A stretch of DNA of 64,000 nucleotides from JACDHG01 sp963815295 (GTDB lineage: Bacteria; Actinomycetota; Actinomycetes; Propionibacteriales; Nocardioidaceae), in assembly GCA_963815295.1 (NCBI GenBank), contig CAWFFZ010000001.1, positions 124,001-188,000 of the forward strand, in the 5' to 3' direction. The stretch's first letter is position 1. Each line of letters opens with the position of its first letter. Below, piece by piece: positions 9,819-18,688 of the stretch. The position numbers and the translations under genes are program-made. Under the pieces are notes generated by a model. It was not told where the DNA came from. It made no database searches and saw only the letters and a list, made by a program, of their open reading frames with translations.

Positions 9819-11695
9819 TTGCTCTCACCCTTGTCGGCACCGTCGGGGCCGGCGTCGTCGCTCGCGGAGTCGCCGGGCTCGTCGACGATCTCAGCATCTA
9901 CGACGTCGTCATCGGAGGCTGTTTCGTCCGCCGAAGCCGGACCGGCCGCTTCTGCGGCGGCGGCTGCTTCGTACATGGCGGTGCCCATCTTCTGGCTCGA
10001 GGTCGCGAGCTTGGCCGACGCTGTCGAGATCGCGTCGTTGTCTTCACCTTCGAGGGCCGTCTTGACCTCGGCGAGGTCGGCCTCGACCTCGGTCTTGACG
10101 TCGGCGGGGACCTTGTCGGCGTTCTCGCTGAGGAACTTCTCGGTCGAGTAGACCGCAGACTCTGCCTGGTTGCGCAGCTCCACCGCTTCCTTGCGCTGGC
10201 GATCCTCGTCGGCATACTGCTCGGCGTCGCGGATCATTTTGTCGATGTCTTCCTTCGACAACGCGGAGCCACCGGTGATCGTCATCGACTGCTCGCGGCC
10301 AGTGCCGCGGTCCTTCGCCGACACGTGCACGATGCCGTTAGCGTCGATGTCGAACGTGACCTCGATCTGCGGAATCCCGCGGGGTGCAGGCGGCAGCCCG
10401 GTCAGCTCGAAGTTGCCGAGCAGCTGGTTATGAGCCGCCATCTGACGCTCGCCCTGGTAGACCTGGATGCCCACAGACGGTTGGTTGTCGGCCGCCGTAC
10501 TGAACACCTCTGAGCGCTTGGTCGGGATCGTTGTGTTGCGCTCGATCAGCGTGGTCATCACGCCGCCCTTGGTCTCGATGCCAAGGCTGAGCGGCGTGAC
10601 GTCGAGCAGCAGGACATCCTTGACTTCGCCCTTAAGGACACCGGACTGCAGAGCCGCGCCGACCGCGACCACCTCGTCGGGGTTGACGCCCTTGTTGGGC
10701 TCCTTGCCCTTCGTCATCTCCTTGACCGCCTCGGTCACGGCGGGCATCCGGGTGGAGCCGCCCACGAGGATGACGTGGTCGATCTGCTCGACCGTGACAG
10801 CCGCGTCCTTCATGACCTGAGCGAACGGCTGCTTGGTGCGGTCGAGCAGGTCGGACGTCATCTTCTGGAACTCGCTGCGAGTGAGCTTCTCCTCGAAGTG
10901 GAGCGGGCCGGTCTCGCTCAGCGTGATGTAGGGGAGGTGGATGCTCGTCTCCGACGATGACGAGAGCTCGATCTTCGCCTTCTCCGCGGCCTCCTGAAGC
11001 CGCTGCCTGGCAATCTTGTCGGCACCCAGGTCAGTGCCGTGGGCGTTCTTGAACTTGTCGACCATCCACTCGACGATCCGGGTATCCCAGTCATCGCCGC
11101 CGAGGTGGTTGTCGCCGCTGGTGGCCTTCACCTCGACGACGCCGTCGCCGATCTCGAGCAGGGACACGTCGAACGTGCCGCCGCCGAGGTCGAAGACGAG
11201 GATCGTCTGGTCGGACTCCTTGTCGAGCCCATAGGCGAGCGCTGCCGCCGTCGGCTCGTTGACGATGCGCTGCACGTTGAGGCCGGCGATCTCACCGGCT
11301 TCCTTCGTCGCCTGGCGCTGAGCGTCGCTGAAGTACGCCGGCACGGTGATCACCGCGTCGTCGACTGTCTCACCGAGATACGACTCGGCGTCGCGCTTGA
11401 GCTTCTGCAGGATGAACGCCGAGATCTGCTGCGGCGTGAACGTCTTGTCATCGATCTTCTGGGACCAGTCGGTGCCCATCTGCCGCTTGACGGAGCGGAT
11501 GGTGCGGTCAACGTTCGTGACCGCTTGGCGCTTGGCGACTTCGCCGACGAGCACTTCGCCGTTCTTGGCGAAGGCGACGACCGAGGGGGTGGTCCGAGCA
11601 CCCTCGGCGTTGGCGATGACGGTGGGTTCTCCACCTTCAAGGACGGCGACGACGGAGTTCGTCGTGCCCAGGTCGATTCCGACCGCACGAGCCAT
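9815..11695 (-). CDS. dnaK: Chaperone DnaK (Hsp70)
   Basis: The 626-aa Hsp70 starts MARAVGIDLGTTNSVVAV and contains the ATPase phosphate loops (IDLGTTNS, VFDLGGGTFDVS, VGGSTRMPAV), the interdomain linker VLLLDVTPLSL and a substrate-binding domain with the GIPQIEVTFDIDANGI strand, followed by an acidic Ala-rich lid tail. It is the first gene of the operon dnaK-grpE-dnaJ-hspR-clpB-membrane protein. Expression is expected to be repressed by HspR through the inverted repeat 22 bases upstream of the start codon. Confidence 0.98.
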   Translation of the reverse strand: MARAVGIDLGTTNSVVAVLEGGEPTVIANAEGARTTPSVVAFAKNGEVLVGEVAKRQAVTNVDRTIRSVKRQMGTDWSQKIDDKTFTPQQISAFILQKLKRDAESYLGETVDDAVITVPAYFSDAQRQATKEAGEIAGLNVQRIVNEPTAAALAYGLDKESDQTILVFDLGGGTFDVSLLEIGDGVVEVKATSGDNHLGGDDWDTRIVEWMVDKFKNAHGTDLGADKIARQRLQEAAEKAKIELSSSSETSIHLPYITLSETGPLHFEEKLTRSEFQKMTSDLLDRTKQPFAQVMKDAAVTVEQIDHVILVGGSTRMPAVTEAVKEMTKGKEPNKGVNPDEVVAVGAALQSGVLKGEVKDVLLLDVTPLSLGIETKGGVMTTLIERNTTIPTKRSEVFSTAADNQPSVGIQVYQGERQMAAHNQLLGNFELTGLPPAPRGIPQIEVTFDIDANGIVHVSAKDRGTGREQSMTITGGSALSKEDIDKMIRDAEQYADEDRQRKEAVELRNQAESAVYSTEKFLSENADKVPADVKTEVEADLAEVKTALEGEDNDAISTASAKLATSSQKMGTAMYEAAAAAEAAGPASADETASDDDVVDAEIVDEPGDSASDDAGPDGADKGESK

Positions 11696-11716
11696 GGTGG
11701 TCTTACCTTTCGAAGA

Positions 11717-11737
11717 ATTGAGTCAGGGGGACTCATG
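11717..11737 (-). promoter_or_regulatory. HAIR operator for HspR
   Basis: On the minus strand the site reads CATGAGT, seven bases, ACTCAAT. The HAIR consensus is CTTGAGT-N7-ACTCAAG, so 12 of 14 consensus bases match with the exact spacer. It lies immediately downstream of the -10 box of the dnaK promoter, where bound HspR would block transcription initiation. Confidence 0.85.
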
Positions 11738-11764
11738 TTTACCGGTGCCGAGCGCAGAACTCAA
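11736..11764 (-). promoter_or_regulatory. dnaK operon promoter
   Basis: On the minus strand a -35 box TTGAGT (11764 to 11759) is followed by 17 bases and a -10 box TAAACA (11741 to 11736). This fits a housekeeping-sigma promoter. The -35 lies in a second short palindrome AACTC-AAA-GAGTT (11758-11770) that resembles a HAIR half-site pair with a shorter spacer. Confidence 0.65.
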
Positions 11765-11846
11765 AGAGTTGCGCCCAGCACGCTCAGGTCTTACGCACAT
11801 TACAACGCCTGACCTGCGCAAACATTCCTGGGGTGCCAAGGAAATT

Positions 11847-11903
11847 CCGGTGCTCTCGACAGGCTCGACCGGCGAAGTCCCGGTGGTCTCGACAGGCTCG
11901 ACC
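11847..11903. repeat. Two direct copies of a dispersed CTCGACAGGCTCGACC repeat
   Basis: Two copies of CCGGTNNTCTCGACAGGCTCGACC lie 33 bases apart (11847-11870 and 11880-11903), just past the stop of the tandem-MarR gene and upstream of dnaK. Related sequences occur at 28239-28284 and 50201-50244, so this is a dispersed intergenic family. The core CTCGACAGGCTCGAC is itself partly self-complementary. Confidence 0.75.
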
Positions 11904-11914
11904 AGCGGGATCGG

Positions 11915-12772
11915 CTAGGTCAGCAGCTTGATCAGGAGCCGGCGCAGCTCCTCGTCGCGGTCGCCGAGCCGGACGGCGAGGTCGTGCTCGAGCTCGGTGG
12001 CGACGCGTTGAGCGGCCTCGAGTCGCCGCTGGCCTTCGGCCGTCAGCTGTACGTCGTACACGCGTCGGTCTGCAGAACTGCGCTCCCTGACTACCAGCCG
12101 CGCCGCCTCGAGCTCGTCGACGAACCCGAGCGCGGCCGGCGGGCTGACGCCGAGGTTGGCGGCGAGCTGGTTCTGCGAACAGGGACGGTTGGCCGCGAGC
12201 ACCGACAAGACCCCGAAATCGCGTGGGTCGAGACCGAGAGGAGCCAGTCGCGCGACCGCGCGCCGTCGCATCTGCCGGTGTGCCTGGGCGATGAGGTATC
12301 CGGAGTGCTGCGACAGCGAGGCGATCGGAGCGAGCTCCCTGCTGTCGAGAAGGTCGAAGAGCGCGTGGTTGAGCCATCGGCGATCACGCTGTGTCAGCCG
12401 CGCGGTCAGCACGTCATCGCCGTGGCTCAGGTCATTGAGTCGGTCTGCGAGCACACGGCGTCCGCTCTTGGTCACTTGCAGGGCGTAGGAGCGACGGTCC
12501 TGCGGGTTGCGCTCACGGAGAACCCAGCCCTTGGCCTCCATCGAGTCGACGAACTTGACCATCGCGGACCGGTTGACGAGAAGGAGCTCGCCCAGCTCCC
12601 GTTGCGACATCGGCGCCCGCTCGGCGAGCAGCGCCAAGATGGCGACCTCGCGCAGATGGGTGTCGTCGGGGATGCACGCCCGGGCGCAGTCGCTCGCGAG
12701 GACGTACGCCCGTCTGAGGAGATAACCGATGTGACGGGTCAGCGTGGGCGGCCCGAGCGACGTCGTCGCCAC
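11915..12772 (-). CDS. Regulator with two fused MarR domains
   Basis: The 285-aa protein contains two complete MarR-type winged-helix domains in tandem. The first covers about residues 10-135 (HIGYLLRRAYV, then MSQRELGELLLVNRSAMVKFVD and RRSYALQVTKSGRRVL); the second about 140-280 (HSGYLIAQAHRQMRRR, QNQLAANLGVSPPAALGFVD, DRRVYDVQLTAEGQRRL). MarR proteins normally act as homodimers, so this chain may form an intramolecular dimer. It is transcribed divergently from the first MMPL transporter and probably represses both MMPL genes through the shared motif at their promoters (inference). The GTG at 12772 was chosen because GGAGGTGAT, a full Shine-Dalgarno sequence, precedes it; a GTG at 12787 is possible. 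Confidence 0.88.
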   Translation of the reverse strand: MATTSLGPPTLTRHIGYLLRRAYVLASDCARACIPDDTHLREVAILALLAERAPMSQRELGELLLVNRSAMVKFVDSMEAKGWVLRERNPQDRRSYALQVTKSGRRVLADRLNDLSHGDDVLTARLTQRDRRWLNHALFDLLDSRELAPIASLSQHSGYLIAQAHRQMRRRAVARLAPLGLDPRDFGVLSVLAANRPCSQNQLAANLGVSPPAALGFVDELEAARLVVRERSSADRRVYDVQLTAEGQRRLEAAQRVATELEHDLAVRLGDRDEELRRLLIKLLT

Positions 12773-12837
12773 GACGATCACCTCCACCAGAGCGAAACAT
12801 CAGGGTTCTCCCTGATCTTAGCCATGAGTTCACCAGA

Positions 12838-12859
12838 TTGATCGTTAAGTAAGTTGACG
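12838..12859 (+). promoter_or_regulatory. Putative tandem-MarR operator, copy 1
   Basis: The 22-bp motif TTGATCGTTAAG followed by TAAGTTGACG is repeated with only two changes at 15182-15203 before the second MMPL gene. Its right end is the -35 box TTGACG of the MMPL promoter. The AT-rich TTAASTAA core with flanking TTGA/GTTGAC elements looks like a MarR-type imperfect palindrome. Assignment to the regulator next door is inference. Confidence 0.65.
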
Positions 12860-12883
12860 TTTACCCACGGCCGGGGATACCTT
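12854..12883 (+). promoter_or_regulatory. Promoter of first MMPL gene
   Basis: A -35 box TTGACG (12854-12859), an 18-base spacer and a -10 box TACCTT (12878-12883) precede the gene by about 30 bases. The -35 box forms the right end of the 22-bp shared motif. Confidence 0.6.
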
Positions 12884-12915
12884 CCGGAGGGAGTTTGCCT
12901 GGGAGGGAGCACGTC

Positions 12916-15093
12916 GTGGAGCGTCTGGCCCGACTAGTCATGCATCACCGCCGCATCGTCAGTGCCGTGTGGCTGGTGCTCTTCCTCGGCGGCATGTTCT
13001 CTGCCAGCGCGCTCAGTGACCGCCTGTCGCTCGACTTCTCGCTGCCCGGTCAGCCTGGCGATGATGCGGAGCAGCAGCTCATCGAGACCTACGGCGTCAG
13101 CACGTTCGACACCTACGTTGCGGTCGTCACGGTGCCCGAGGGTGAAACCGTCCAGGACAACCAGGACGCCATCACGGATATCTTCGACACTGCCGCGACG
13201 GCTGTGCGAGAAGACCCCACCCTGACAGCGATTCAGGCCATGCCACTGCGCGTCGTCACGTTCGCGAGCACGGGCGACGAGGGGTTCATCACTGATGACG
13301 GGCGGACGACGTTCGCCCTCATGCAGGCTCCGATCCCCGTTGCGTTCGGCCCCTATGTCGAGGTACCGCTCGAGCCCGCGCTCACCGAGGCAGCCGAGGG
13401 TCACGGGTTCGAGAGTGGCCTGACGTCATACGGTCTGCTCGCAGCTGGCGGCGACACGGAAGGTCCGAGCGTCCTGGTCGAGACGCTGTTCGGCGCGGCC
13501 GGCGCGTTGCTGGTCTTGATCTTTGTGTACGCGTCGTTCCTGGCCCTGCTCCCGATGCTGATCGCGGCGGTGTCGATCCTGACGACCTTCATGCTCGTCC
13601 TACTCCTGACGACGTTCAGCGACGTGAGCGTAATCGTGCAGTTCCTGATCGCCTTGATCGGGCTCGGGGTTGCGATCGACTACTCGCTGCTTCTCGTCTC
13701 CCGATGGCGTGAGGAGCGAGCGCACGGGCGCGACAACGAGGAAGCCGTCATTGTCGCGATGAAGACCGCTGGGCACGCCGTGTTGGCTTCGGGGGTAACC
13801 GTCGCCATCAGCCTCGTCGCGTTGCTCGTCGTCCCCGTCCCGTTCCTGCGCAGCATGGGAATCGGCGGCATGCTGATCCCGCTTGTGTCCGTGTCAGTCG
13901 TCCTGACGTTGCTGCCGGCTCTGTTGTCGAGCGTCGGTCCTCGCATCGACTACCCACGCATCCGCCACGAGGGCAAGGCGTCGCGCGGCTGGTCGGCGTG
14001 GGCACGGTTCATCGTCGCGCACCGCTTCCTCGCGACCGCGGCAGCTCTCGCGATGCTGGCAATCCTCATCGCTCCTGTGTTCAGTCTCAAGATCGGCCAG
14101 TCGGGCCTTGAGTCCCAAGCACGCAGCGGCCCGCGGTTCGAGGCCCTGCAGACCTTGAGCGACGGCGGGGTTGGAGGGGGAATCCTGACGCCTATCGAGG
14201 TACTGGTGCCGGCCAGTGAGGCCGACGCGGCGGCAGAGGCGGCCCGTGGAGTCGATGGTGTCCAGATGGCCGTCGTCGGCAGCACCGAAGGGGACTCGGC
14301 GGTCGTCGACGTACTCCCCACAGACGTCACCGTCGACAGTTCCGGCACCGCGGTGGTCGACGACGTGAGAGAAGCCGTTGAGGGCGCCGTTGACGGTGCG
14401 GTTTTGGTTGCGGGTCTCGGTGCGACGGTCGAGGACTACGACAGCGCGGTTTACGACAAGTTCCCCTATGTGCTGGCGTTGATCTCGCTGATCACGTTCG
14501 TGTTGCTGGTCCGCACATTCCGTTCAGTGGTGCTGCCGTTCAAGGCGGTGATCCTCAACCTGCTCTCGCTTGCGGCTGTGTTCGGAGTGGTCGTCTTCTT
14601 CTGGCAGATGGGCAATGGGTCCGATGCGATCTTCAGCGTCAGCGAGACCGGCGCCATCACGTTCTGGCTGCCGGTGCTCATCTTCGCTTTCCTGTTCGGG
14701 CTCTCCATGGACTATGAGGTCTTCATCCTGGCCAGGATGCGTGAGGAGTACGACCGCACCGGTGACACCAACATGGCGGTCATCACCGGGATCGGCCGGA
14801 CCGGGCGTCTTGTCACGTCGGCGGCGTTGATCCTCTTCTTCGCCTTCTCGGCACTCGCGTCGTCCCCGGGGACCGACATCAAAGTGCTGGGGACAGCCCT
14901 CGGAGTCGGCATCCTCATCGACGCCACGATCGTGCGCGCCCTGCTCGTGCCCGCCCTGGTCACCACCTTTGGTCGATGGAACTGGTGGCTGCCGGTGTGG
15001 GTCGCGCGCATTCTTCGGGTGGAGCCGTCACCGCTTGCCCCGCGTCAGGGGCCGGCCCCGCAGGAAGACAAGGTTCCCGCGGAGGTCACGTGA
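12916..15093 (+). CDS. MMPL-family transporter
   Basis: This is an RND-superfamily MMPL exporter of about 725 aa. Two homologous halves each have one N-terminal helix, a periplasm-facing domain and a bundle of five or six helices: GLGVAIDYSLLLVSRWREE in the first half and LFGLSMDYEVFILARMREE in the second carry the Gly-x3-Asp-Tyr proton-relay motif of MMPL proteins. Such proteins export lipids, siderophores or drugs. The GTG at 12916 is preceded by GGGAGGGAG; a TTG at 12895, preceded by GGAGG, would add seven residues. The gene is divergent from the tandem-MarR regulator and followed by a second MMPL gene. The cargo is unknown. Confidence 0.9.
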   Translation: MERLARLVMHHRRIVSAVWLVLFLGGMFSASALSDRLSLDFSLPGQPGDDAEQQLIETYGVSTFDTYVAVVTVPEGETVQDNQDAITDIFDTAATAVREDPTLTAIQAMPLRVVTFASTGDEGFITDDGRTTFALMQAPIPVAFGPYVEVPLEPALTEAAEGHGFESGLTSYGLLAAGGDTEGPSVLVETLFGAAGALLVLIFVYASFLALLPMLIAAVSILTTFMLVLLLTTFSDVSVIVQFLIALIGLGVAIDYSLLLVSRWREERAHGRDNEEAVIVAMKTAGHAVLASGVTVAISLVALLVVPVPFLRSMGIGGMLIPLVSVSVVLTLLPALLSSVGPRIDYPRIRHEGKASRGWSAWARFIVAHRFLATAAALAMLAILIAPVFSLKIGQSGLESQARSGPRFEALQTLSDGGVGGGILTPIEVLVPASEADAAAEAARGVDGVQMAVVGSTEGDSAVVDVLPTDVTVDSSGTAVVDDVREAVEGAVDGAVLVAGLGATVEDYDSAVYDKFPYVLALISLITFVLLVRTFRSVVLPFKAVILNLLSLAAVFGVVVFFWQMGNGSDAIFSVSETGAITFWLPVLIFAFLFGLSMDYEVFILARMREEYDRTGDTNMAVITGIGRTGRLVTSAALILFFAFSALASSPGTDIKVLGTALGVGILIDATIVRALLVPALVTTFGRWNWWLPVWVARILRVEPSPLAPRQGPAPQEDKVPAEVT

Positions 15094-15181
15094 CGGTCGA
15101 CAGTTCAACTGGCCCTCGCGTGGGGGCCCCAACCGCCCGTTCGACCGGGTCGGGAGGACGTGTGGGCGACGTCATACCAAG

Positions 15182-15203
15182 TTGATCATTAACTAAGTTG
15201 ACG
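15182..15203 (+). promoter_or_regulatory. Putative tandem-MarR operator, copy 2
   Basis: The motif TTGATCATTAAC followed by TAAGTTGACG matches copy 1 at 12838-12859 in 20 of 22 positions. As there, the right end coincides with the -35 box TTGACG, so the geometry of operator to promoter is conserved. Confidence 0.65.
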
Positions 15204-15226
15204 GTCTCTGACCGACTCGATAAGTT
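15198..15226 (+). promoter_or_regulatory. Promoter of second MMPL gene
   Basis: A -35 box TTGACG (15198-15203), 17 bases and a -10 box TAAGTT (15221-15226) lie about 35 bases before the ATG. The second MMPL gene therefore probably has its own promoter despite the same orientation as the first. Confidence 0.6.
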
Positions 15227-15261
15227 CTCACGAGTTTTTCAATCGCGGGGAGGGAAACCCA

Positions 15262-17376
15262 ATGCATAGGCAGATCGCTGGCTCGTTGACAGGGCGCCGC
15301 ATGAAGTGGGTGGTGGTGCTCTTCTGGGTGGCGTTGCTCGCCGTTGCCGGCCCATTGGCCGGCAAGCTCACCAGCGTCGAGGACAACGAGACGTCATCGT
15401 GGCTACCTGAAAGTGCCGAATCGACCCAGGCGCTCGAGCTTCAGGAGAAGTTCCAGGACACCGACGTGTTGCCCGCGGTGATCGTCTATGAGCGCCCTGA
15501 CGGCATCACCGACGCAGACCGCGAGGTCGCTACCGGCCACGCAGAGTCCATCAAGGACATCGAGTTCGTCATCGATGACGAGGTCCTGGGACCGCTCGAG
15601 TCCGAAGACGGCCAGGCGCTCCAGGTGATCGTGCCGATCACGATCGGCGAAGCCGGCTGGGAGGCGCTTGCCGACGTCATACCTGAGATCCGTGACGTGG
15701 TCGGCGATGGCCAGGACGGAATGTCGGTCCACGTCACCGGCCCAGGTGGCGTCAACGGGGACTTTGCCGAAGCATTTGCCGGCATCGACGGTCGGCTCCT
15801 GGTCGCGGCCGGGATCGTCGTCATCGTCTTGCTGCTCATCACCTACCGCAGCCCAGTCCTGTGGCTGTTCCCGCTGATCTCCGCCGCGATGGCACTAGGT
15901 GCTGCGCAGGGCATCATCTATCTGCTCGCGAAGGGCGATGTCATCACCGTCAACGCCCAGACCACGGGAATTCTGGCCGTCCTGGTGTTCGGCGCCGGGA
16001 CCGACTACGCCCTGCTCCTCGTGGCCCGATACCGAGAAGAGCTCCGGACTCACGAGGATCGCCACGACGCGATGGCTCTGGCCCTGCACCGAGCGGGCCC
16101 TGCCATCTTCGCAAGCGGCAGCACAGTCGTAATCGGCATGCTCTGCCTGTCCTTCGCCGAGCTGAACTCAACGGCAGGCATGGGGCCCGTGCTGGCCATC
16201 GGCATCGGCGTCGGCATGCTCGCCATGCTGACCCTGCTGCCGGCACTGCTGGTCATCTTCGGCAGGTACATCTTCTGGCCGCTGACGCCGCACCTCGGGT
16301 CGGTCGACCACACAGCCGATGGCATCTGGGCGCGGCTGGGTCAGCGGATCTCCGTCGCCCCACGCGCAGTCTGGGCGGTGAGCTCGCTCGTCCTCGCGGC
16401 GTTGGCACTCGGGATGCTCCAGCTCGACGCCAAGGGGTTGAGCTACGAGGACAGCTTCGTCAACAAGCCGGAGTCGATTGTGGGACAGGAGATCTACTCA
16501 CAGCACTTCGACGCGGGCGGCGCATCGCCGGTCGTGGTCATCAGCAACGCTGACCAGGCAGGTGAGGTCGGTGAGGCGATGGCCAGCGTCGAGGGTATCT
16601 CCCAGGTGAGCGAGCCGGTCGTCAGCGATGGCCTCGCACGCATCGACGGAACTCTGACGGTGGGCGCGGACAGCGAGGCGGCACAAGACACTGTCGCGCT
16701 TGTGCGCGATGCGGTCCACGCTGTGCCCGAGGCAGACGCCAAGGTCGGCGGTGACTCTGCCATCTTTGCCGACACGCTCGCGGCGGCCGATGCAGACAAC
16801 AAGCTGATCATCCCGATCGTGCTCATCGTCGTCTTCCTCATCCTCGCCATCTTGCTGAGGGCGCTCGTTGCGCCATTGATTCTGATTGCCACTGTCGTGC
16901 TGAGCTTCGGTGCTGCTCTTGGGATCAGCGCCCTGGTGTTCAATCACGTCTTTGGTTTCGGTGGAGCAGACGCCGGCTTCCCGCTGTTCGTCTTCGTGTT
17001 CCTCGTCGCCCTCGGTATCGACTACAACATCTTCTTGATGAGCCGGGTGCGAGAGGAAGCCCTGAAGTACGGGACCAGGCGCGGTGCCTTGATCGGCCTT
17101 GCCTCGACGGGAGGCGTGATCACCTCGGCCGGCCTGGTGCTGGCGGGCACGTTCGCCGCCTTGGGCACGATTCCGATGGTCTTCTTGGCCGAGCTCGGCT
17201 TTGCGGTGGCCCTGGGCGTTCTGCTCGACACGATCGTCGTGCGGTCCGTGCTGGTGACGGCTCTCAACCTCGACGTCGGCCGGCACATGTGGTGGCCGAG
17301 CGAGTTGGGTAAGAAGCACGATGTCGAGCCCGACGAGATCAGCGAGCAGCCCGGCGGTGAACGCGTCCTCGTCTGA
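15262..17376 (+). CDS. MMPL-family transporter, second copy
   Basis: The 704-aa protein is a second RND/MMPL exporter with the same two-half plan. The signature Asp-Tyr motifs are GAGTDYALLLVARYREEL in the first half and ALGIDYNIFLMSRVREEA in the second. It is a diverged paralogue of the upstream gene rather than a recent duplicate. The start ATG follows GGGAGGGAAACCCA. Both MMPL genes share the motif recognised at their promoters, so they probably belong to one regulon controlled by the tandem-MarR protein. Confidence 0.9.
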   Translation: MHRQIAGSLTGRRMKWVVVLFWVALLAVAGPLAGKLTSVEDNETSSWLPESAESTQALELQEKFQDTDVLPAVIVYERPDGITDADREVATGHAESIKDIEFVIDDEVLGPLESEDGQALQVIVPITIGEAGWEALADVIPEIRDVVGDGQDGMSVHVTGPGGVNGDFAEAFAGIDGRLLVAAGIVVIVLLLITYRSPVLWLFPLISAAMALGAAQGIIYLLAKGDVITVNAQTTGILAVLVFGAGTDYALLLVARYREELRTHEDRHDAMALALHRAGPAIFASGSTVVIGMLCLSFAELNSTAGMGPVLAIGIGVGMLAMLTLLPALLVIFGRYIFWPLTPHLGSVDHTADGIWARLGQRISVAPRAVWAVSSLVLAALALGMLQLDAKGLSYEDSFVNKPESIVGQEIYSQHFDAGGASPVVVISNADQAGEVGEAMASVEGISQVSEPVVSDGLARIDGTLTVGADSEAAQDTVALVRDAVHAVPEADAKVGGDSAIFADTLAAADADNKLIIPIVLIVVFLILAILLRALVAPLILIATVVLSFGAALGISALVFNHVFGFGGADAGFPLFVFVFLVALGIDYNIFLMSRVREEALKYGTRRGALIGLASTGGVITSAGLVLAGTFAALGTIPMVFLAELGFAVALGVLLDTIVVRSVLVTALNLDVGRHMWWPSELGKKHDVEPDEISEQPGGERVLV

Positions 17377-17385
17377 TCGGCGAAT

Positions 17386-17475
17386 CGCCAGCTTCCGCCC
17401 TCGAAACGTCAGGTCCCGCCCTTCCGAACCATATCGGAGGGCGGGAGTTGGCGTTTCGGACGGCGGGAGTTGGCG
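17386..17475. repeat. Large imperfect inverted repeat between convergent genes
   Basis: Two arms of about 42 bases (17386-17428 and 17434-17475) are imperfect reverse complements around a 5-base loop. The right arm contains two repeats of GGCGGGAGTTGGCG separated by TTTCGGAC. It sits exactly between the stops of the second MMPL gene and hutI and may act as a bidirectional terminator or be a REP-like palindromic unit. Confidence 0.7.
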
Positions 17476-17486
17476 ACTCGGCAGGG

Positions 17487-18660
17487 CTAGGCGAGGCGCT
17501 GGCCGCGGCGGTAGACGGCTCCGACCAGCGGCACGCCCGGCCGGTACGCGAGGTGAACGTACGACGGAGCGCCGAGCACCGCGAAGTCGGCGCGCGCGCC
17601 AACTCCCAGCCCACCGACATCGTCGCGCCGCAACGCAGCGGCCCCACCCGCGGTTGCCGACCACAACGCTTCAGCAGGTGACATTCGCATCTCACGCACC
17701 GCGAGCGCGATGCACAGCGGCATCGACGACGTGTAGCACGAGCCCGGGTTGCAGTCGGTGGCCAACGCAACCGTGACGCCGGCTGCCAGCATTGCTCGCG
17801 CGTCAGGGTAGGGCGACCTCGTCGAGAACTCCACCCCCGGCAGCAGCGTCGCCACGACACCCGCCTGCGCGAGGTTGTCGCGGTCCTCGTCGGTGGCGAA
17901 CGTGCAATGGTCGGCCGAGGCCGCGCCTACCTCACACGCGACACCGATGCCGGGTCCATGGCCCAGTTGGTTGGCGTGGATGCGTGGCTGAAGGCCCGCC
18001 GACATACCCGCGCGCAGGATCGCCGATGCCTGGTCGGCGTCAAAGGCGCCGCGCTCGCAGAACACATCGACCCAGCGGGCATACGGCGCCGCGGCCGCGA
18101 GCATCCCGCCCGTCACGAGGTCGACGTAGCCTGCCGTGTCGTCGGCGAACTCCGCCGGCACTACGTGTGCGCCCAGGTACGTCGTCTCATCGGTGAAGTC
18201 GCGCGGCGATCGCAAGACTCCGCGCCTCGTCGTGAGCGGTCAGGCCGTAGCCCGACTTGATCTCGACGGTCGTGGTGCCTTGGCGGCCCATTTCGCCGAC
18301 CAACCGCGCGACGGTATGACGCAGGGCCTCGTCGCCCGCTGCGCGGGTGGCGCGCACGGTTGTCGCGATCCCGCCGGCCGAGTAGGGCCTGCCCTCCATC
18401 CGAGCCGCGAACTCCTCGGCCCTGTCGCCGGCGAACACGAGATGCGCATGGCTGTCGACGAAGCCCGGCACCACGGTCGCGCCCCACGCGTCGATGCTCT
18501 CGTCGGCGGCCGGCGCAGCCGCGCCCTCGCCGACCCACGCAACGCGATCTCCCTCGACGACAAATGCCGCGTCGCGCAGCAGACCGAGCGGTGACCCGTC
18601 TCCAAGCGACGGGTCGTTCGTGACCAGTTCGCCCACATGGTCGACCAGCAGCGACACCAT
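17487..18660 (-). pseudogene. hutI: Imidazolonepropionase, frameshifted
   Basis: HutI hydrolyses imidazolone-5-propionate to formiminoglutamate, the third step of histidine degradation. Here it is read in two frames. The N-terminal part (18660 to about 18200) includes VPGFVDSHAHLVFAGDR and TTTVEIKSGYGL; the C-terminal part (about 18205 to 17487) includes TYLGAHVVPAEF, IHANQLGHG and ATDCNPGSC. The frames join within a GCGCG run near 18201-18208, where one surplus base breaks the gene; the first frame ends at a TGA at about 18187. Without that base the joined product is about 390 aa, the normal length. The start ATG follows GAGGGG. The shift may be a sequencing error, a real mutation or, less likely, a recoding site. 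Confidence 0.85.
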
Positions 18661-18688
18661 CAGCCCCTCACCGTGAAGAACGATCTCA

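Noticed and set aside
16498..17664. 388-codon minus frame across the second MMPL gene and hutI
   Set aside because: It runs through two well-supported genes in the wrong frame and reads as an Arg/His/Asp-rich antisense product.
18187..18215. Programmed frameshift in hutI
   Set aside because: The junction lacks a slippery heptamer and pseudoknot; hutI is not known for recoding, so a plain one-base error or mutation is simpler.
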